Of a stretch of 22,496 bases of DNA, positions 21,096-22,496 are shown piece by piece. This DNA comes from Oscillospiraceae bacterium (GTDB taxonomy: Bacteria; Bacillota; Clostridia; Oscillospirales; Oscillospiraceae). How positions within the stretch are numbered: the stretch's first letter is position 1; every line of letters starts with the position of its first letter. A program made the translations under genes and the position numbers. Location: the NCBI GenBank assembly GCA_031261245.1, contig JAISKU010000076.1:1-22496 (forward strand). Direction: 5' to 3'. Below the pieces are notes generated by a model that worked only from the letters and a program-made list of their open reading frames with translations, did no database searches and was not told the origin of the DNA.

Positions 21096-22496
21096 TTAAT
21101 TAAAATATTTCTTGATGTCGAAGCCCGCGAGCGGCCTCGCGTATGCGCCCATCGGCGTCAAATGCACATCTCCGGGCTGATCTCCCTCTCCGCCGACGCC
21201 GAAGAAGAAGCCGCCGTCGTGCATTATCCTCGGGTTGACGATAAACGTCCCCTGGTTGCCGTTGCACGCGTCCTCCGTCCAGCTCATCAGGTACGCGTCG
21301 TCGCGCAGCTTGACGTAGAAGCACTGTGAGCTCCACATCCACCCGCCCGTGTTGTTCGGGAGCATGATCGTCCACGAGTACGACTCCGGTGAGGAGTACA
21401 CGTGAATCGACTTCATGAAATCCCCGTACGTCCACGAGTACGCCTGGCCGACGAGCTCCGTCGTGAAGCCGTGGCGCTTGACCTCCGGCGGAGTGGGGCC
21501 GCCCTCAAGCAGCAGCACGCCGAAGCGCGCCTTGTGCCCGACCTCCCACGCCTTGCGCCCGTTGCCGAGCTGCGCGTCCACGCACGTGGTCAGCGCGTTT
21601 GAGAAGTCGATCGCGTGCGTCAGATTGCGCAGCGGGTCCGTCCCCGTGCATATGTGGCTGAATATCACTATGTCCTTCGCCGCCTCATAGCCCTCGTAGC
21701 GCTCGGCCTTCCACTCGCCGCCGTCTATGCGGTATTTAAGGTTCGACTTGTCGGCGATCTGGTACTCCACCGCCGGCCCGTCGTCATAGCGCAGCGTGAA
21801 CGTCTTGCCGACCATGTACTCCGTCGCCTCCATCGTGTTGAAGCTCGACATTATGGACTGCCCCTCGAACGGCTTGCAGTTGACCTTTATCAGCTCGTCA
21901 ATCTCCGCCTTGTTGTAGTCCTTGTGCATGAATCTCGGGCGATAGCTCGGACGTGAGCCCTTGTTCTCCGGCGAAATCTCGCTCTTGTGCGGCTCCTCGA
22001 ACACTATCTCCGTGCCGTAATCGCCGAGCGGCTCAAGCTGCGTGGAGCGCCCCGTGACCTCGCCCTTCCCGCAGTATACGCGGTAGTCGAGATTGTCCTC
22101 AAGGTCAAAGCCGAGGTGCATACCGATGTGCCGCACCGTGAACAGGTCTATGACCTCGAGCGTCAGCGACCCCGAGTACTCCTGCTCGGCGCGCGAGTAG
22201 ATGTAATAGCTGTCCGTTATCTTGATGTAGTCCGACGGGGCCGTGATCGTTATCCCGCCGCGCGGATTCGACAGCTCCACGTATGACGACCACACGACGG
22301 ACGGGAAGAAATACAGTATCTCCGTGCCGTCGTCGTCCGTCCAGTGCGTGCCGAGCCCCTCAATCCTGTTCGTAAGTCCGTGCCTCGCCTCCGGCGCGCC
22401 CGCGCCCGTATCGACGTAGCCGAACTTGAACTCGCGCCACACCTCGCGCTTGTCGGGCTCAAAGCCCGCAAACCACAGCTCAAAGCTCGTCGCGAG
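21096..22496 (-). CDS. Tandem MoaF/calycin-fold protein, 5' end outside window
   Basis: Positions below are counted from the GTG at 22442. The frame stays open from there to the window edge, adding at least 18 codons, so the true start lies outside. Residues 212-294 (GKTFTLRYDDG, LKYRIDGGEW, DIVIFSHICTG, LTHAIDFSNALTTCV) resemble a MoaF N-terminal domain. Residues 327-417 (GQAYSWTYGDFMKSIHVYSS, DDAYLMSWTEDACNG, NPRIMHDGGFFFG) resemble a MoaF C-terminal domain. An earlier region (about 30-112: TEILYFFPSVVWSSYVELS, YIKITDSYYIYSRAEQE, FTVRHIGMHLGF) repeats the C-terminal pattern, so the protein is an internal duplication. The YRI-x-GG and SWTE segments also resemble the phenolic acid decarboxylase motifs that carry its catalytic Arg and Glu. 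MoaF is named from a molybdenum gene cluster, but no cofactor-synthesis genes are here. A small-molecule-binding or lyase role is more likely. There is no visible membrane segment. Confidence 0.65.
   Translation of the reverse strand, partial: LATSFELWFAGFEPDKREVWREFKFGYVDTGAGAPEARHGLTNRIEGLGTHWTDDDGTEILYFFPSVVWSSYVELSNPRGGITITAPSDYIKITDSYYIYSRAEQEYSGSLTLEVIDLFTVRHIGMHLGFDLEDNLDYRVYCGKGEVTGRSTQLEPLGDYGTEIVFEEPHKSEISPENKGSRPSYRPRFMHKDYNKAEIDELIKVNCKPFEGQSIMSSFNTMEATEYMVGKTFTLRYDDGPAVEYQIADKSNLKYRIDGGEWKAERYEGYEAAKDIVIFSHICTGTDPLRNLTHAIDFSNALTTCVDAQLGNGRKAWEVGHKARFGVLLLEGGPTPPEVKRHGFTTELVGQAYSWTYGDFMKSIHVYSSPESYSWTIMLPNNTGGWMWSSQCFYVKLRDDAYLMSWTEDACNGNQGTFIVNPRIMHDGGFFFGVGGEGDQPGDVHLTPMGAYARPLAGFDIKKYFN

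Noticed and set aside
19536..21329. Long plus-strand open frame of 597 codons, with similar ones at 3867-5105, 8752-10026, 2907-3842 and 14053-15468
   Set aside because: Each lies antisense to a well-supported minus-strand gene. The products are mostly Arg/Val/Leu/His-rich low-information sequences without motifs, as expected from the codon bias of the opposite strand.
22442..22442. GTG at 22442 as the real start of the MoaF-like protein
   Set aside because: The frame is open through the window edge and the codons before it read like protein (FELWFAGFEPDKRE), so the gene is truncated by the window.
21096..22496. Molybdenum cofactor biosynthesis role for the MoaF-like gene
   Set aside because: The family name is historical. 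No mo-cofactor genes or molybdoenzymes are nearby, and the neighbours are catabolic.
1..22496. Mobile element, CRISPR array, tRNA or attachment-site duplication
   Set aside because: I looked for transposase or integrase motifs, regularly spaced repeats and tRNA-like ends and found none. The AT-rich left end alone is not evidence of an inserted element.

Overview
The window looks like part of the chromosome of an anaerobic, gut-type member of the Clostridia (Bacillota). This is inferred from strong GGAGG-type ribosome binding sites, near-consensus sigma-A promoters, a lipoprotein substrate-binding protein, and oxygen-sensitive [4Fe-4S] flavoenzymes of the Old Yellow Enzyme (OYE) / dienoyl-CoA reductase type. 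No rRNA, tRNA, transposase, integrase or CRISPR array is visible, so the taxonomy is an inference only.

Layout. (1) Positions 1-830 are comparatively AT-rich and carry two small plus-strand genes: a 72-aa acidic soluble protein and a 62-aa membrane protein. Each is followed by an almost identical GC-rich hairpin terminator. (2) A plus-strand LysR-family regulator (915-1769) has a good promoter whose -10 box lies inside a dyad. It faces tail-to-tail into the main locus. (3) From 1788 to the right edge every well-supported gene is on the minus strand. Read in transcription order, the locus starts outside the window with a tandem MoaF/calycin-fold protein, then a bicupin and an OYE-type flavoenzyme, ending at a terminator (18062-18090). 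A new promoter (18054-18026) and a leader follow. Then come permease, ATPase, permease and substrate-binding lipoprotein of a ribose/galactose-type ABC importer, and a strong stem-loop. After the stem-loop come glycosidase, bicupin, OYE, a third permease, a degenerate glycosidase, another glycosidase, and two tandem bicupins.

How it could work together (inference). The ABC importer would bring in a small intact glycoside, because none of the catabolic enzymes has a signal peptide. The cytoplasmic six-hairpin (MGH1/GH63-like) glycosidases would handle the sugar linkage. The OYE enzymes would reduce an enone or dienone, and the metal-dependent cupins and the MoaF/phenolic-acid-decarboxylase-like calycin protein would transform the aglycone or an oxidised sugar. 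The same families occur several times: four bicupins, two flavoenzymes, three glycosidase-like proteins and three permeases. The order cupin then OYE occurs twice, and glycosidase then cupin occurs twice. This suggests the locus grew by duplicating modules. I cannot name the substrate. I do not recognise the locus as a described system, and this is where a new pathway would most plausibly lie.
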